64,000 bases of DNA. It comes from Streptomyces sp. APSN-46.1 (GTDB lineage Bacteria; Actinomycetota; Actinomycetes; Streptomycetales; Streptomycetaceae). How positions within the stretch are numbered: position 1 is the first letter of the stretch; every line of letters begins with the position of its first letter. The stretch lies in the NCBI RefSeq assembly GCF_022815725.1, contig NZ_JALGRF010000001.1, forward strand, positions 248,001-312,000. The letters are read 5' to 3'. A program made the position numbers and the translations under genes. Of the stretch, positions 25,470 to 34,955 are shown one piece after another. Under the pieces are notes generated by a model. The model saw only the letters and a program-made list of their open reading frames with translations. It was not told the origin of the DNA and did not search any database.

Positions 25470-26091
25470 CGAAAGGTCCCTAAACAGTCTGGAATTAGTG
25501 GACTGGGCGTGATGCGGTGCGCCGACAAGAAGGGTCGGGAATTCGCTCGGCCGAGCAAAGATGTTCCAATGGGTGTGCCCGACAGGTCGGTTCGAGATTG
25601 CATCGGTGGTCACGCCTCTCTGCGGCCAGGCTCCGTCCGCACGCAATGCGGCGTTTGACTCACTGTGAGTGCAGCGCAACACGCAAGGCGAGCATAGTCA
25701 GTTCGGGTTCGCCGGGTGGCCTTCACTGGAACGGAAAACTCCGATGATCGATCTGGACCTATAGTTGATCGATTATCGCCATGGCACACACGGCGAATGC
25801 ATGGAATCGACCGCCGCCGGCCCGGACTGGTCCGGACACGGTCCGGGCGCTTGCGCGGCCTGCCGAGCCCCAGCCGGGGAACCCGGATCGCTTCGAGGAC
25901 CGGCTCGAACTGCGGGCGGGCGTAGCCCAGGGGTTCGGTCCAGGATGCCGCCGCGGATGGCGAAGTCCTCACCCGGCTGTACCGGTCTGACAGGGGGCGT
26001 TCGCGATCGAGCACCCCGGGGACGTGCCCGGTAGCGTGGGGCTGAGGGGAGGGTGAGACGCACCATCGGCGAAACCGAAGGACAGACCGTC
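25470..26091. promoter_or_regulatory. divergent region between conservon 1 and CPBP protease
   Basis: This 0.62 kb carries no convincing gene. It contains a perfect short palindrome ACTCAC-T-GTGAGT (25658-25670) and an AT-richer patch around 25740-25785 that includes TATAGT. The promoters of cvnA (leftward) and the CPBP gene (rightward) should lie here, and the palindrome is a candidate operator. Confidence 0.35.
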
Positions 26092-26874
26092 ATGCCCTGC
26101 CGCGACCCCGACGATGCCGAGCGGCGCGAGGCGCGAGGAGGCCGCACCGTAAGCGGCACGCTGCGGAGCCGATGCCGTAGACGGATCGGCACCTGGTCGG
26201 CCGTGGGACTCACGGTGGCTGTCCTCGTCGCCGCCAACCTGGTCATGCACCGGTGGTCTGGCCTGTTCGGCCTGGTGACGGCCGTCGCGGTCAGCGCTCT
26301 GCTGCTCGGTGTGCTCCGCTGGGCCGGCGGTACTCGGGCGGACGCGGGCCTGGCGCCCGGCACACTGGCCCGCGGTGCGCGTTGGGCGCTGGCCCTGATC
26401 GGCCTGGTCGGCGTCGTCTACCTGGCCGGGGCCCTGTTGCCGGCCACCCGCGCGCTGTTCGAGGACCAGCGGTACGAGGGGATGAACGGGAGCGAGCTGA
26501 CCCTGCGTGTCCTCGTGCTGGTCCCCGTCAGCACCGTCCTGGTGGAGGAGATCGCCTTCCGCGGTGTGCTCTACGGTCTGGTGCGCCGCGCCCGCGGGAC
26601 GGTATGGGCGACCACCGTGTCGAGCATGCTGTTCGGCCTGTGGCACGTGCTGCCGTCCCTGCACCTGGCGACCGCGAAACCCGCTCTGACCACGGTCTTC
26701 GGCGACTCCGCGCTCGGTGCTGCCCTGGCGGTTCTGTCGGCCGTGCTGTTCACGGCGGCAGCGGGCGTCCTGTTCTGCGAGCTACGTCGCCGCAGCGGCA
26801 GTCTGCTGGCTCCCATGGGCCTGCACTGGGCGGTCAACGCGCTCGGCTACCTCGTGGGGTTCCTGCTGCGCTGA
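26092..26874 (+). CDS. CPBP-family intramembrane metalloprotease
   Basis: A 260-residue membrane protein of the CAAX protease/bacteriocin-processing (CPBP, Abi) family. Motif 1 is EEIAFRG (glutamate pair plus Arg), motif 2 has His in GLWHVLPSLH and motif 3 has His/Asn in GLHWAVNALGY, the expected zinc-site residues within about eight membrane segments. Roles in the family range from prenyl-protein processing to bacteriocin immunity. The ATG at 26092 (after GAAGGA) is preferred over GTG 26053, where GGGGAGG touches the start. It almost abuts the decayed hydrolase gene on the other strand. Confidence 0.82.
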   Translation: MPCRDPDDAERREARGGRTVSGTLRSRCRRRIGTWSAVGLTVAVLVAANLVMHRWSGLFGLVTAVAVSALLLGVLRWAGGTRADAGLAPGTLARGARWALALIGLVGVVYLAGALLPATRALFEDQRYEGMNGSELTLRVLVLVPVSTVLVEEIAFRGVLYGLVRRARGTVWATTVSSMLFGLWHVLPSLHLATAKPALTTVFGDSALGAALAVLSAVLFTAAAGVLFCELRRRSGSLLAPMGLHWAVNALGYLVGFLLR

Positions 26875-26885
26875 CCGCGCGGCAG

Positions 26886-28390
26886 CTAAGGCCTCGTGGC
26901 GGTGGGCTCGGGTTCCGGCCAGATGATGTCCTTCAGCCGGTCCAGGTCCTGCGCCGTGAATCCGGCGGGCCGCATGACGGCATTCCAGCCGTCGACGTAC
27001 GCGGCCTTGTACTTGTGGCCGTGGCCGTGGCCGTCCGGTACGTCCGTGGAGAACGGCAGGTCGGCGGTGACCTGCCAGAAGGTCACGAAGGGCATCCGGA
27101 CCATCGCTTCGAGCACGTCTCCGCCGGGCGCCTGGCCGATCCAGTCGGGTTCGGAGAGGGCCAGCCGGGGGCTCCACCAGACGATCGGATCGGACGGGTG
27201 CATGAGGTAGAGCACCCCGGTGCCCTCCCACGGCCGGTCCGTCGGAGGCATCCCGGTGGCCGTCTCACCGCCGAACGACCCCAGGCTCTCGCCTGCCACG
27301 AACAGCCGCGGAGGCTGGTCCTGTGGCAGCTTGGACCAGACGTCGTAGACCGCGTCGAAGAGTTCGCGGCCGGCCTCGCGCGCCTCTGACTGGTCGACGA
27401 GACAGGACATCCACGACGGCAGGTACGAGTACTGCATCGCCACGGTGGCCGAGTCGCCGTTGCCCAGGTACTCGAACGAGTCCACAGCGGCGGGATCGAC
27501 CCAGCCGCTTCCCGTCGTGGTCATCACGAGCAGGTGCGCGCGCTTGAATCCGCCCGCCCGTTCGAGGTCCGCTACGGCTCGCTCCGCCCGGCTCTCCGCG
27601 TCGTCGGAGGTCGACAGTCCGGCGTAGGCCCGGACGGGCGCCTGCGCCGTGCGGTGGGTGAACGCGCCGATGTCCCGGGCCGACGGTCCGCTGCCGGTGA
27701 AAGCCCGGCCCTGCCGGCCGAGCGTGTCCCACGGCACCAGAGAACCGGGCCCGCCCGAGCGCAGGGTGGACGTGGGCTGGTGCACGCCTTCCGGCGTCTG
27801 CGTGTCACGCAGCGAGAACGCCTCGTTGGCCGCGTTCACGAAGCCGCCCAGCAGCAGCCCGCTGAACGCGGACCAGGCCAGACCCGCCACCAGGAGCCAG
27901 CCGACCACCCGCGCCGCTCGCGGACCGATCCAGCGCCCGAGCAGGTCGGCGGCCCAGCGGTACAGGCTCCGGATCCCCCGTCCGGCCAGCAGCAGGAGCC
28001 AGAAGACGAGAGCGGCGACGAACTTACAGGCGACGGCGGTGAGGACGTTGTACGGCCGCGAGCACGCCGAACCCATACCCGATGGCCGCGCTGATGCCGC
28101 CGATCAGTCCTCGGAGCACGCCTCCGCGGGGAGCAGCGACGGAGTGAAGGACAAGCACGCCAGGACGAGCGCGCCCCGGCAGCCGGGCAGCGTGACGTGG
28201 AGCAGCCGGCGACGCTTCCCGGAGGCGGGGGACGGCTCGGCGCGGGACGGGGGAGACGGCTCGACGTCCTCGGCCCCCGACTCCCTCGATGCGTCCCCCC
28301 GTCCACCCTCGGGCGCGTCCGTGCCGCCAGGCTGGTCCGCCCGGCCGTCCTCCTTGCGCGGTGTCGGCCGACGTCCCCGAGGGCCTCTGC
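26886..28390 (-). pseudogene. decayed alpha/beta-hydrolase-family membrane protein (Abhydrolase_9)
   Basis: The C-terminal 390 or so residues are open (26886-28076) and carry the nucleophile elbow GESLG in FVAGESLGSFGG, with TTTGSGWVDP and LMHPSDPIVWWSPRL as in DUF2319-type hydrolases. The membrane domain upstream is broken. LSFTPSLLP lies in one frame, RGGVLRGLIGGISAAIGYGFGVLAA in a second and the rest in a third, with shifts near 28126-28131 and 28045-28060. No start codon is identifiable in the most upstream frame. An ATG at 28076 would give a 396-residue protein lacking most of the membrane domain. The broken 5' end lies next to the first ALDH-tail repeat. Confidence 0.7.
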
Positions 28391-28450
28391 TTCGCCGTCG
28401 TCGGATCCCCGCGAGCCGGGGTGCCGGCCGGCGAAGGGTTTTGAGGCTCC

Positions 28451-28600
28451 TAGAAGAAGCCCAGTTTCTTGGGGGAGTAGCTACAAAGAATGTTCTTGGT
28501 CTGCTGGTGGTACAGCAGTTGCACCCACGCTGACCAGGGGAAACGGAAGCTGGTGCAGCCCCCTAGCGGGGGCTGGTCCGGAAATGGTCCGGCATCTTGG
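28451..28600 (-). repeat. ALDH 3'-end repeat copy A with flanking module
   Basis: Bases 28451 to about 28515 are roughly 80% identical to the last bases of the aldehyde dehydrogenase gene (35925 onward). On the minus strand they still read QQTKN...[10 protein letters not shown]-stop. At +80 lies TGACCAG (28531-28537), and 44 bases further a doubled GGTCCGG element ending in CATCTTGG (28575-28600). Copies B and C have the same parts at the same distances. No function is known for this module. Confidence 0.8.
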
Positions 28601-28700
28601 TGCGTGCCTGCGTGCGCTGCTCGGCGACAGCGGTGACCGAGTCGCAGCGGAACCGTTCGGGACGAGGCAGCGCGTCGTAGGGGAGGAGCGGCCAGGGGCA

Positions 28701-29105
28701 CTAGGTGTTGCTCCACCCGGCCGTGCTGGAAAACGAGTCAAGCAGGTCCACCACGAAGACCAGGGTCGAGCCCGCTGGGATCAACGGCGAGGGCGACTGA
28801 TTGCCGTAGCCGAGACGCGGGGGAACGATGATCTCGCGCCTACCGCCGACCTTCATCCCCCTCACCCCCCGGTCCCAGCCCTTGATGACCTTGCCACTGC
28901 CCAGGGCGAACTTGAACGGCTGGCCCCGGTCCCAGGAGGCATCGAACTCCTTCCCGGACTCGAAGGTCACCCCGACATAGTGGACCCTGACCACCATGCC
29001 CGGCTTCACTTCGGCCCCGTCCCCGACGACCAAGTCCCGGATGGTCAGCTCGGTAGGAGCGTCACCCTCCGGAACGTCGACCTCGGGCTTCGTCAGTTCA
29101 CTCAT
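28701..29105 (-). CDS. FKBP-type peptidyl-prolyl cis-trans isomerase
   Basis: A 134-residue single-domain FKBP. It contains VRVHYVGVTFESGKEFDASWDRGQPFKFALGSGKVIKGWDRG and GGRREIIVPPRLGYG, the standard FK506-binding fold with conserved Tyr, Asp, Phe, Trp and the GYG loop. It has no signal peptide, so it should be a cytoplasmic proline isomerase or chaperone. The ATG at 29105 follows a weak GAGG. It is the only gene between ALDH-tail repeats A and B and reads the same way as the ALDH gene, like a one-gene cassette. Confidence 0.9.
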   Translation of the reverse strand: MSELTKPEVDVPEGDAPTELTIRDLVVGDGAEVKPGMVVRVHYVGVTFESGKEFDASWDRGQPFKFALGSGKVIKGWDRGVRGMKVGGRREIIVPPRLGYGNQSPSPLIPAGSTLVFVVDLLDSFSSTAGWSNT

Positions 29106-29308
29106 TGTCGCCTCATCACTCTCCGTCGGAAGCCCTCTCACGGACCAGCCGGACACATGGACACCCCATGCAGCAGATGGTCACGCTACCGAGAATGCCG
29201 ATCCCCGGAGCACACCGAATCCAGCGGCCACACGTGATGATCTTTCAGCTCGGAGTGGCTGTTGTCAGGGGGCGCAACGGCTGGTTTCGGCAGCAGAGTT
29301 CTCTGCTC

Positions 29309-29456
29309 TAGAAGAAGCCGACCTGCTTGGTGGAATAGCTCACCAACAAGTTCTTCGCCTGCTGGCGGTACAGATTTGGCATCGTCGTTGACCAGCGCAG
29401 ACGATCGCAGGGGGCATCACGCCAGCGCTGTGGTTCGGGAATGGTCCGGATCTTGG
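29309..29456 (-). repeat. ALDH 3'-end repeat copy B with flanking module
   Basis: The sequence from 29309 to about 29372 resembles the ALDH gene's last codons and reads [18 protein letters not shown]-stop on the minus strand. TGACCAG is at 29389-29395 (+80), followed 43 bases later by GGTTCGGGAATGGTCCGG and ATCTTGG (29432-29456). It is the boundary between the FKBP segment and the 5.6-kb segment. Confidence 0.8.
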
Positions 29457-29558
29457 TTACGGTGGGGCTCTGCGGCAGCGGTGCCGACCAGTCCTGCAGC
29501 GCCTCCTCAGTGGTGTCGGCCTGGCTGGCGGGACGGCTCAGGGCAGCGCGGGCGTGGG

Positions 29559-30599
29559 TCAGCCGAGCGTTGCCGGGGAGTGGGCGTCGCGTAGCAGCAG
29601 CCCTGGTTCGCCGGAGCCGTCGGCGGGTACGGACCACAGGTCCTTGGTGCCGTCGTCGTGTTGCTGGGCGTAGGCGAGGGTGGAGTCGTCGAGCCAGGCC
29701 GCCTGGTCGTCCACGCTGCGGGTCTCGGCCGTGGCGGTGATGCGCTCGGTGGCCAGGTCGAGTACGGAGAGCCGCCAGCCCCGGGTCGAATCTCCGTCGA
29801 TGGGTGCCTTGAAGGCGATCCTGGTCCCGTCGGGGGAGAGTGAGGGGCATTCGACCTGGTCGCGCACGGTGCGCACGGTGCGCGCGGCGAAGTCGCCCTG
29901 CACCAGGTAGCGGTGGCCCTCGGTGTACATGGTCGCGTAGAAGGTGTTGTCGTCCTTGGTGAACGTCACTCCCCAGTAGTTGACGTCGACCGACTGGTAG
30001 GGCTTGCCGTCCTTGATGACGGAGAAGGTCTCCAGTGTCTTGAACAGGGTGCCTGTCTCGGTGTCGTAGATGCCGGTGCGTGTGGCGAAGTTGAGGGTGG
30101 CGTAGCTGTCGCCGCCGACGAAGGCGGTCCAGGAGACCATGCGGCCGCTGGTCGAGACGCGGACCCGGTTCGGGACGCCACTGACCGGGATGGCCTTGAG
30201 TTCCTTGAGGTCCGCGTCAAGGACGCGTATCGCGACGGTGCCGAGTATCCCGTCGGCGTGGAGGCAGCCGACGGTTCCCGCGGCGGCGTAGACGCGGTCG
30301 CACTTGGTCTTCGACACCGCGCGCTTGCCGGCTGGGTCGCCCTTGTCGACGGTGGTTACCTGCCCGGTGCTCGTCAGGGTCAGCAGACGCGGGCCCGCCG
30401 CCAGCGACACGGTCTCGCCCGTGGCGGCCGTGTCGGGGGACTGGGCCGACGAGCTGTACCGGACGTAGCCGATCGCGACGGCGGCGAGTGCGAGGGTGAC
30501 GGCGACCGTGGTGCCGATGCGAGCCGCGCGCCCGGGCCGGCGCCGTGCGGGAAATGGACTCGGCTGCGGCTCGGCTTCGATGGTCGACTGCTCGCTCAT
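29559..30599 (-). CDS. membrane-anchored TolB-like beta-propeller protein
   Basis: A 346-residue protein with an N-terminal membrane anchor (VAVTLALAAVAIGYVRY) and an extracytoplasmic domain with propeller-type strand motifs, for example VECPSLSPDGTRIAFKAPIDGD and WLDDSTLAYAQQ. No enzyme motif was seen. The ATG at 30599 follows GAGGAAACC and overlaps the stop of the upstream MFS gene as ATGA. The two are therefore co-translated, and the propeller may assist or sense the transported compound (inference). Confidence 0.72.
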   Translation of the reverse strand: MSEQSTIEAEPQPSPFPARRRPGRAARIGTTVAVTLALAAVAIGYVRYSSSAQSPDTAATGETVSLAAGPRLLTLTSTGQVTTVDKGDPAGKRAVSKTKCDRVYAAAGTVGCLHADGILGTVAIRVLDADLKELKAIPVSGVPNRVRVSTSGRMVSWTAFVGGDSYATLNFATRTGIYDTETGTLFKTLETFSVIKDGKPYQSVDVNYWGVTFTKDDNTFYATMYTEGHRYLVQGDFAARTVRTVRDQVECPSLSPDGTRIAFKAPIDGDSTRGWRLSVLDLATERITATAETRSVDDQAAWLDDSTLAYAQQHDDGTKDLWSVPADGSGEPGLLLRDAHSPATLG

Positions 30600-31873
30600 A
30601 CGGTTTCCTCGGTGTCGAAAGCGGTGTCGGATCGATTGATCAGGAGAAACGCGGTGGCCCCAAGGGCCAGGACGCCCACGGCGGCGGCGCACAGGCCGGC
30701 GGTGACTGGGCCCCACAGCTGCCAGGCGAGTCCGAACAGGACGGAGGAGGCGAGGTAGGCGAGCGCCTGCCCGGTCTGGATCAGCGCGAGGCCGGTGGTG
30801 CGCAGATGTTCGGGCAGCACCGGAGCCGCCAGCGCCACCAGTACGCCGTCGGTCGCCGCGTAGAACAAGCCGTAGAGGAACAGAACCACGGCCAGGAGCG
30901 GCCACCCGTGCAGGGGGCCGAACAGGAGCAGGTACACGAGGACCAGGGTCGTGTAGCCGCCCAGTACGACGGGCACGCGGCCGATCCGGTCGGCCAGTGC
31001 CCCGATGGGGACCGCCAGGAGGAGATAGGCCAGGCTGGTGCCGACCGCGAGCAGCGGGAAGGTGCCGACGGACATCTCCTCGCGGCGTTGCAGGAGCAGG
31101 TAGACGAAACCGTCACCGATGACGGCGAAGCCGAGCAGGCACGCCGCGACGAGCAGTCGGCGCACCGGCGCGGCCCGCACCAGGGTCAGAGCCTCCCGGG
31201 GGGAGACGGCGGCGGCTGGTGGGCGTCGGTCGTGCCGGTCCCGGACGAACAGAACGAGAATCAGCACGCCGAGCGCGGCGATGCAGAAGCTGGTGACCAG
31301 GACGGCGTCGAAGGCCTGGCCCGCGGCCGTCAGCACGGCCAGCGCGACCAGCGGTCCCAGAAAGGCGCCGAGACTGTCCATCGCCCTGTGCACTCCGAAG
31401 GCGCGGCCCAACGCGTGCGAAGGGGCCGACAGGGTGATCAGTGCGTCCCGGGGTGCGGTACGAAGGCCCTTGCCCGCCCGATCGGCCGCGATGACCAAGC
31501 CGATCGCGCCCGCCGAATGTCCGGCCGCAAGGAATCCGAGCTTGGCCAGTGCCGACATCGCGTATCCGACGCCCGCCACCGCTTTGGGCCGACGGACCCG
31601 GTCCGCGACGTACCCGCCGACGAGCCGCAGTAGCGCGGTGGCTCCGGTGTAGAGCCCGTCGAGCATGCCGTAGGCCAGGGGGCTCATGGACAGCCCGAGC
31701 ACGAGGTACATCGGGAGGATCGCGCTGACCATTTCGGCGGAGATGTCGGTCAGCAGGCTGACCGTGCCGAGTGCGAACACGTTGCCGCCGACGACCGTGA
31801 TCCCGCGGAGGCGGGAGCGGACTGTGGTGCGCGTGGCATCGGCCCCGGGCCTGTCGATCGAGGACAGATACAT
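30596..31873 (-). CDS. MFS transporter
   Basis: A 425-residue major facilitator protein with about 12 hydrophobic segments and the loop motif GGYVADRVRRPKAVAG between helices 2 and 3. DRAGKGLRTAPRDALI resembles the loop in MFS proteins that confer antibiotic or organic-cation export. The substrate is unknown. The ATG at 31873 follows AGGTCC, and an upstream in-frame region rich in Pro/Arg was not counted. Its stop overlaps the propeller gene. Confidence 0.85.
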   Translation of the reverse strand: MYLSSIDRPGADATRTTVRSRLRGITVVGGNVFALGTVSLLTDISAEMVSAILPMYLVLGLSMSPLAYGMLDGLYTGATALLRLVGGYVADRVRRPKAVAGVGYAMSALAKLGFLAAGHSAGAIGLVIAADRAGKGLRTAPRDALITLSAPSHALGRAFGVHRAMDSLGAFLGPLVALAVLTAAGQAFDAVLVTSFCIAALGVLILVLFVRDRHDRRPPAAAVSPREALTLVRAAPVRRLLVAACLLGFAVIGDGFVYLLLQRREEMSVGTFPLLAVGTSLAYLLLAVPIGALADRIGRVPVVLGGYTTLVLVYLLLFGPLHGWPLLAVVLFLYGLFYAATDGVLVALAAPVLPEHLRTTGLALIQTGQALAYLASSVLFGLAWQLWGPVTAGLCAAAVGVLALGATAFLLINRSDTAFDTEETV

Positions 31874-31970
31874 ACGGGCGGACCTTTCGGGGCGGGAGAC
31901 AGAGCGGGCACGCGGCCGGGGGCAGGGTGCCCTCCCTCGTGGGGAGGGCACCCGTCATCCGGGCTGCCGG

Positions 31971-33383
31971 TCAGTGACAGGCGTTTGTGCCGCTGTCGGT
32001 GAAGGTCTTGCCTGCCTCGGGGACGAACTGCCAGTCGTAGCTGTTGGAATGCAGGGTCAGCTTCAGCACGCCCCACGTGCTGCTGTTGCGGACCTGACTG
32101 TTGGGCTGGATGGTGCCGAAGCCGCCCAGGCCGGTGCCGCCCATGCCGGCGACGAACTGCCGGATGCCGCGGGTGTTGTCCAGTCCGCCGGTGGCGTTCA
32201 TCGGGGCGAACCGCTCGTAGTTGTGGTTGTGCCCGGTCACGATCGCCTCGGCGTTGTTGTCGTACAGCGCCTGGTACAGCGGTTGCACCGAGGTGTTCGG
32301 GCCGTGGCTGGAGCCCGAGGTGTAGCGCGGGTGGTGCCAGTACGCGACGGTGCACGGCTTGGTGCTGGCCGCCAGGTCGTTGCGCAGCCACTGCTCCTGC
32401 GCCGAGCCGGCCGAGCACGACACGATCGAGCAGTTGGAGTTGAGCGCGACGACGTGCCAGTTGCCGAGGTCGAAGGAGTAGTAGCCCTTGGTCGGGTCTC
32501 CCGCCGAAGCGCCGAAGTAGTTGAAGTACCCCGACGCGCCTGAGGTGTGGTACTCGTGGTTGCCGGTGGCGGGCTTGGTGCGGGCCTTGTGCCTGCCCCA
32601 CGACGGGTCGTAGCAGTTGGTGAAGTCGGCGGCCGTGCCGTCCGGGTAGGCAGTGTCTCCGATGGCCATGACGGTACCGGTGATGCCGTCCAGCAGGTTG
32701 GCGGTGGCCTCGTCACCGCCGACGCCGCAGTTGGCGATGTCCCCGGCGCCGACCAGCACCGGGTCACCGGACGGCGGCGGCGTGGACGTCGTGGGCGTGG
32801 GCGACGGGGCGGTGCCGGTGGTGACCACCAGCTGCGGGGCGTCCGCGCCGGATTCGCGGGCGTCGTAGTACGCGCCGTTGGAACTGGCGGAGGTGCCGCC
32901 GAAGCCGAACGTGCCGTTGCCGGTCACTACCGAGGTCGCGTCGATCTCGACCCACTGGTCGTTCGACACCGCGCCGAGCGACGCGAGCGTGGCGCCGTCG
33001 ATGACCGGCTTGTTGTTCCACGTGACCGCGGTCTCGGACCAGGTGGTGTCGGTCATCGACTTCCAGGTGCCGCCGTTGCTGCTATTGCCGCCGCTGGTGA
33101 CGCGGATCCGCAGCTTGGCGCTGGAGACGGCCTCGGTGAGACCGCTGACGGTGAACTTCAGGAACGACCGGCGTACTGGCGAGTTGTCCACCGTGAACTG
33201 CGACGAGGTGCCGTAGTTCGTCGTCGGGGTGGTGTCCTGCACGTAGGTGTCGGCGACCGGAGTGAAGGTGTTGGTGGCCGCGCTGGCTGCGGGCGCGGCC
33301 GTGAGCAGGGCCACGAGGGCGGCGGTGGATGTGGCGATCGCTGCGGTCGCTATGGATGCTCTTCGGATGTGGCGGGTGCCCAT
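31971..33383 (-). CDS. secreted purple-acid-phosphatase-like metallophosphoesterase with DNRLRE (CBM96) domain
   Basis: A 470-residue exported protein: signal peptide (ending ASAAT), then a DNRLRE/CBM96-type beta domain (DTYVQDTTPTTNYGTSSQFTV through VVTTG), a Pro/Thr linker, and a metallophosphoesterase. The metal ligands are visible in GAGDIANCG, AIGDTAYPDG, ATGNHEYH, VAYWHHPRYTSG and VTGHNHNYERF, a complete set for a dinuclear centre. It probably acts on an extracellular phosphate ester. The ATG at 33383 follows GGAAGGG. It diverges from the HupE/UreJ-like gene. Confidence 0.88.
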   Translation of the reverse strand: MGTRHIRRASIATAAIATSTAALVALLTAAPAASAATNTFTPVADTYVQDTTPTTNYGTSSQFTVDNSPVRRSFLKFTVSGLTEAVSSAKLRIRVTSGGNSSNGGTWKSMTDTTWSETAVTWNNKPVIDGATLASLGAVSNDQWVEIDATSVVTGNGTFGFGGTSASSNGAYYDARESGADAPQLVVTTGTAPSPTPTTSTPPPSGDPVLVGAGDIANCGVGGDEATANLLDGITGTVMAIGDTAYPDGTAADFTNCYDPSWGRHKARTKPATGNHEYHTSGASGYFNYFGASAGDPTKGYYSFDLGNWHVVALNSNCSIVSCSAGSAQEQWLRNDLAASTKPCTVAYWHHPRYTSGSSHGPNTSVQPLYQALYDNNAEAIVTGHNHNYERFAPMNATGGLDNTRGIRQFVAGMGGTGLGGFGTIQPNSQVRNSSTWGVLKLTLHSNSYDWQFVPEAGKTFTDSGTNACH

Positions 33384-33695
33384 CACGTGATCCCTTCCGA
33401 GGTGAAGACTGTCGCCCCGTACGCGAGGCGATGAGGAACCTAGGGATCCGCTGTGAGCCACAACTACAGCGGCGACGTGAACGTTGAGCGTGCAGTAGGT
33501 GATGTCTTTTCGTTGCTGAACAAGGGGATGCCAACGGCCCGTTGGAGGGGCTCCGCCGGTGGGCGCATCGACATGAGTTCAACGAGGCGTCGCTGTCGGG
33601 ACATGAGCACGACACGCGCTCCACGCCTCCGATCGCTCCACTTCCTCGGTGTGACGACATGGACTCCGCCAGGCCTCCGAGCTGCCCCCGGCCGA
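33384..33695. promoter_or_regulatory. divergent intergenic region, phosphatase / HupE-like gene
   Basis: A 0.31-kb divergent spacer, AT-richer near 33455-33525. No gene, hairpin or clear operator was recognised. It must hold the promoters of both flanking genes unless the HupE-like protein starts further upstream than called. Confidence 0.3.
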
Positions 33696-34859
33696 ATGAT
33701 CAGCGCGCTTCGCGTCGCGCTGGGCGGCATGGTTCTCGCGGGGATTCTGGTGTCGTTGACGGCCCCGATGGCATCGGCCCATGTCCCGACGACGGACGGC
33801 ACAGCCACGATCCGCCAGGAAGGGCCACTGGTTCGCAACACACTGGAGCTGGACTACGACACGCTCACGAAGGCCGCCGGCCTCGGCGCACTGCCGCGTG
33901 ACACGAAGGACGCCGAGCACGAGGTCTTTCTCCAGACTCACCGGGCACAGCTCTTGGCCTACCTGGCCGACCGCCTGACCGTCGCCCTCGATGGCGCCTC
34001 TTGCCCCGCCGGACTCGACGACACGGGGATCACGAAGCGGCGGCAGTTCCTCTACGCCCGCTTGCTCCTGATCCATCGGTGTCCGGGCTCGGGGACCGGT
34101 GAATTCACCGTGCGCTACGGGGTGTTCTCCGAGACGGAGGCCACCGGGGCCGAGCACACCAACATGGTCGACTACGAACTCGGCGGTTCGGGCGGGAGTG
34201 ACGTCTTCGACGCCGGTCACCGTGAACTGCGGGTCGGTCGGAGCGGCGCCGTTGACGCGGGACGCGGGGCTTCGCACTCCGATGGCCTGGACGTCTCGTG
34301 GTCGTCGGTGGGCCGGTTCGTGTCCATGGGGATTGAGCACATCCTGCTCGGCATCGACCATGTGCTCTTCCTGGTCCTCCTGCTGCTCGGCGCGCAAGGA
34401 TGGCGCAGCGTCGTCCGGCTCGCGACCAGCTTCACCGTGGCGCACAGCGTGACTCTCGCTCTTGCCGTGCTCGGGTGGGTCGATGTCCCGGCCAAGATCG
34501 TCGAGCCGCTGATCGCCCTGTCCATCGTCTACGTCGCAGTGGAGAACCTCACGCGCGGCGAGTCGCGGCACCGCGTCCTCGTCGTGTTCGGCTTCGGCCT
34601 GTTGCACGGTCTCGGCTTCGCCGGGGCCCTGAGCTTCACCGACGACTTCGGAGGCCGGCTGCTCCTCTCGCTGCTGAGCTTCAACCTAGGCATCGAACTG
34701 GGACAGCTCGCCATCGTTCTGGTGGCATTCCCGCTGCTCTTGCTGGCGCGACGCTACTCCTGGTCGACCCTCGCCCATGCAGCCGCGGCCGCCATCGTCG
34801 GCGTCATCGGCTTGGTCTGGTTCGTCGAACGCCTGCTGCCGGCGGGCGGCGCCGCGTAG
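33696..34859 (+). CDS. HupE/UreJ family membrane protein
   Basis: A 387-residue protein with a signal peptide (GGMVLAGILVSLTAPMASAH), an extracytoplasmic domain of about 200 residues and a C-terminal membrane domain with the HupE/UreJ_2 signature SMGIEHILLGIDHVLFLVLLLL, AHSVTLALA and GLLHGLGFAGAL. The conserved His/Asp residues in membrane helices suggest divalent metal (nickel or cobalt) binding or transport, but this subfamily is uncharacterised. The ATG at 33696 fits the signal peptide although its ribosome site is poor; the frame is open further upstream. It is the last intact gene before repeat C. Confidence 0.78.
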   Translation: MISALRVALGGMVLAGILVSLTAPMASAHVPTTDGTATIRQEGPLVRNTLELDYDTLTKAAGLGALPRDTKDAEHEVFLQTHRAQLLAYLADRLTVALDGASCPAGLDDTGITKRRQFLYARLLLIHRCPGSGTGEFTVRYGVFSETEATGAEHTNMVDYELGGSGGSDVFDAGHRELRVGRSGAVDAGRGASHSDGLDVSWSSVGRFVSMGIEHILLGIDHVLFLVLLLLGAQGWRSVVRLATSFTVAHSVTLALAVLGWVDVPAKIVEPLIALSIVYVAVENLTRGESRHRVLVVFGFGLLHGLGFAGALSFTDDFGGRLLLSLLSFNLGIELGQLAIVLVAFPLLLLARRYSWSTLAHAAAAAIVGVIGLVWFVERLLPAGGAA

Positions 34860-34955
34860 CCCTCCTTCGCTTGCGCGAATTCGCAGCGTCGAAACGTTCG
34901 TTGTCCAGCCGGGGTGGGGGCCCAATCTCCTTGCCAGGTCATCGACCTCGCCTGC

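Noticed and set aside
28451-28600. Considered as a tRNA-gene 3'-end attachment site
   Set aside because: No cloverleaf, TPsiC arm or CCA-type end; the similarity is to protein-coding ALDH sequence.
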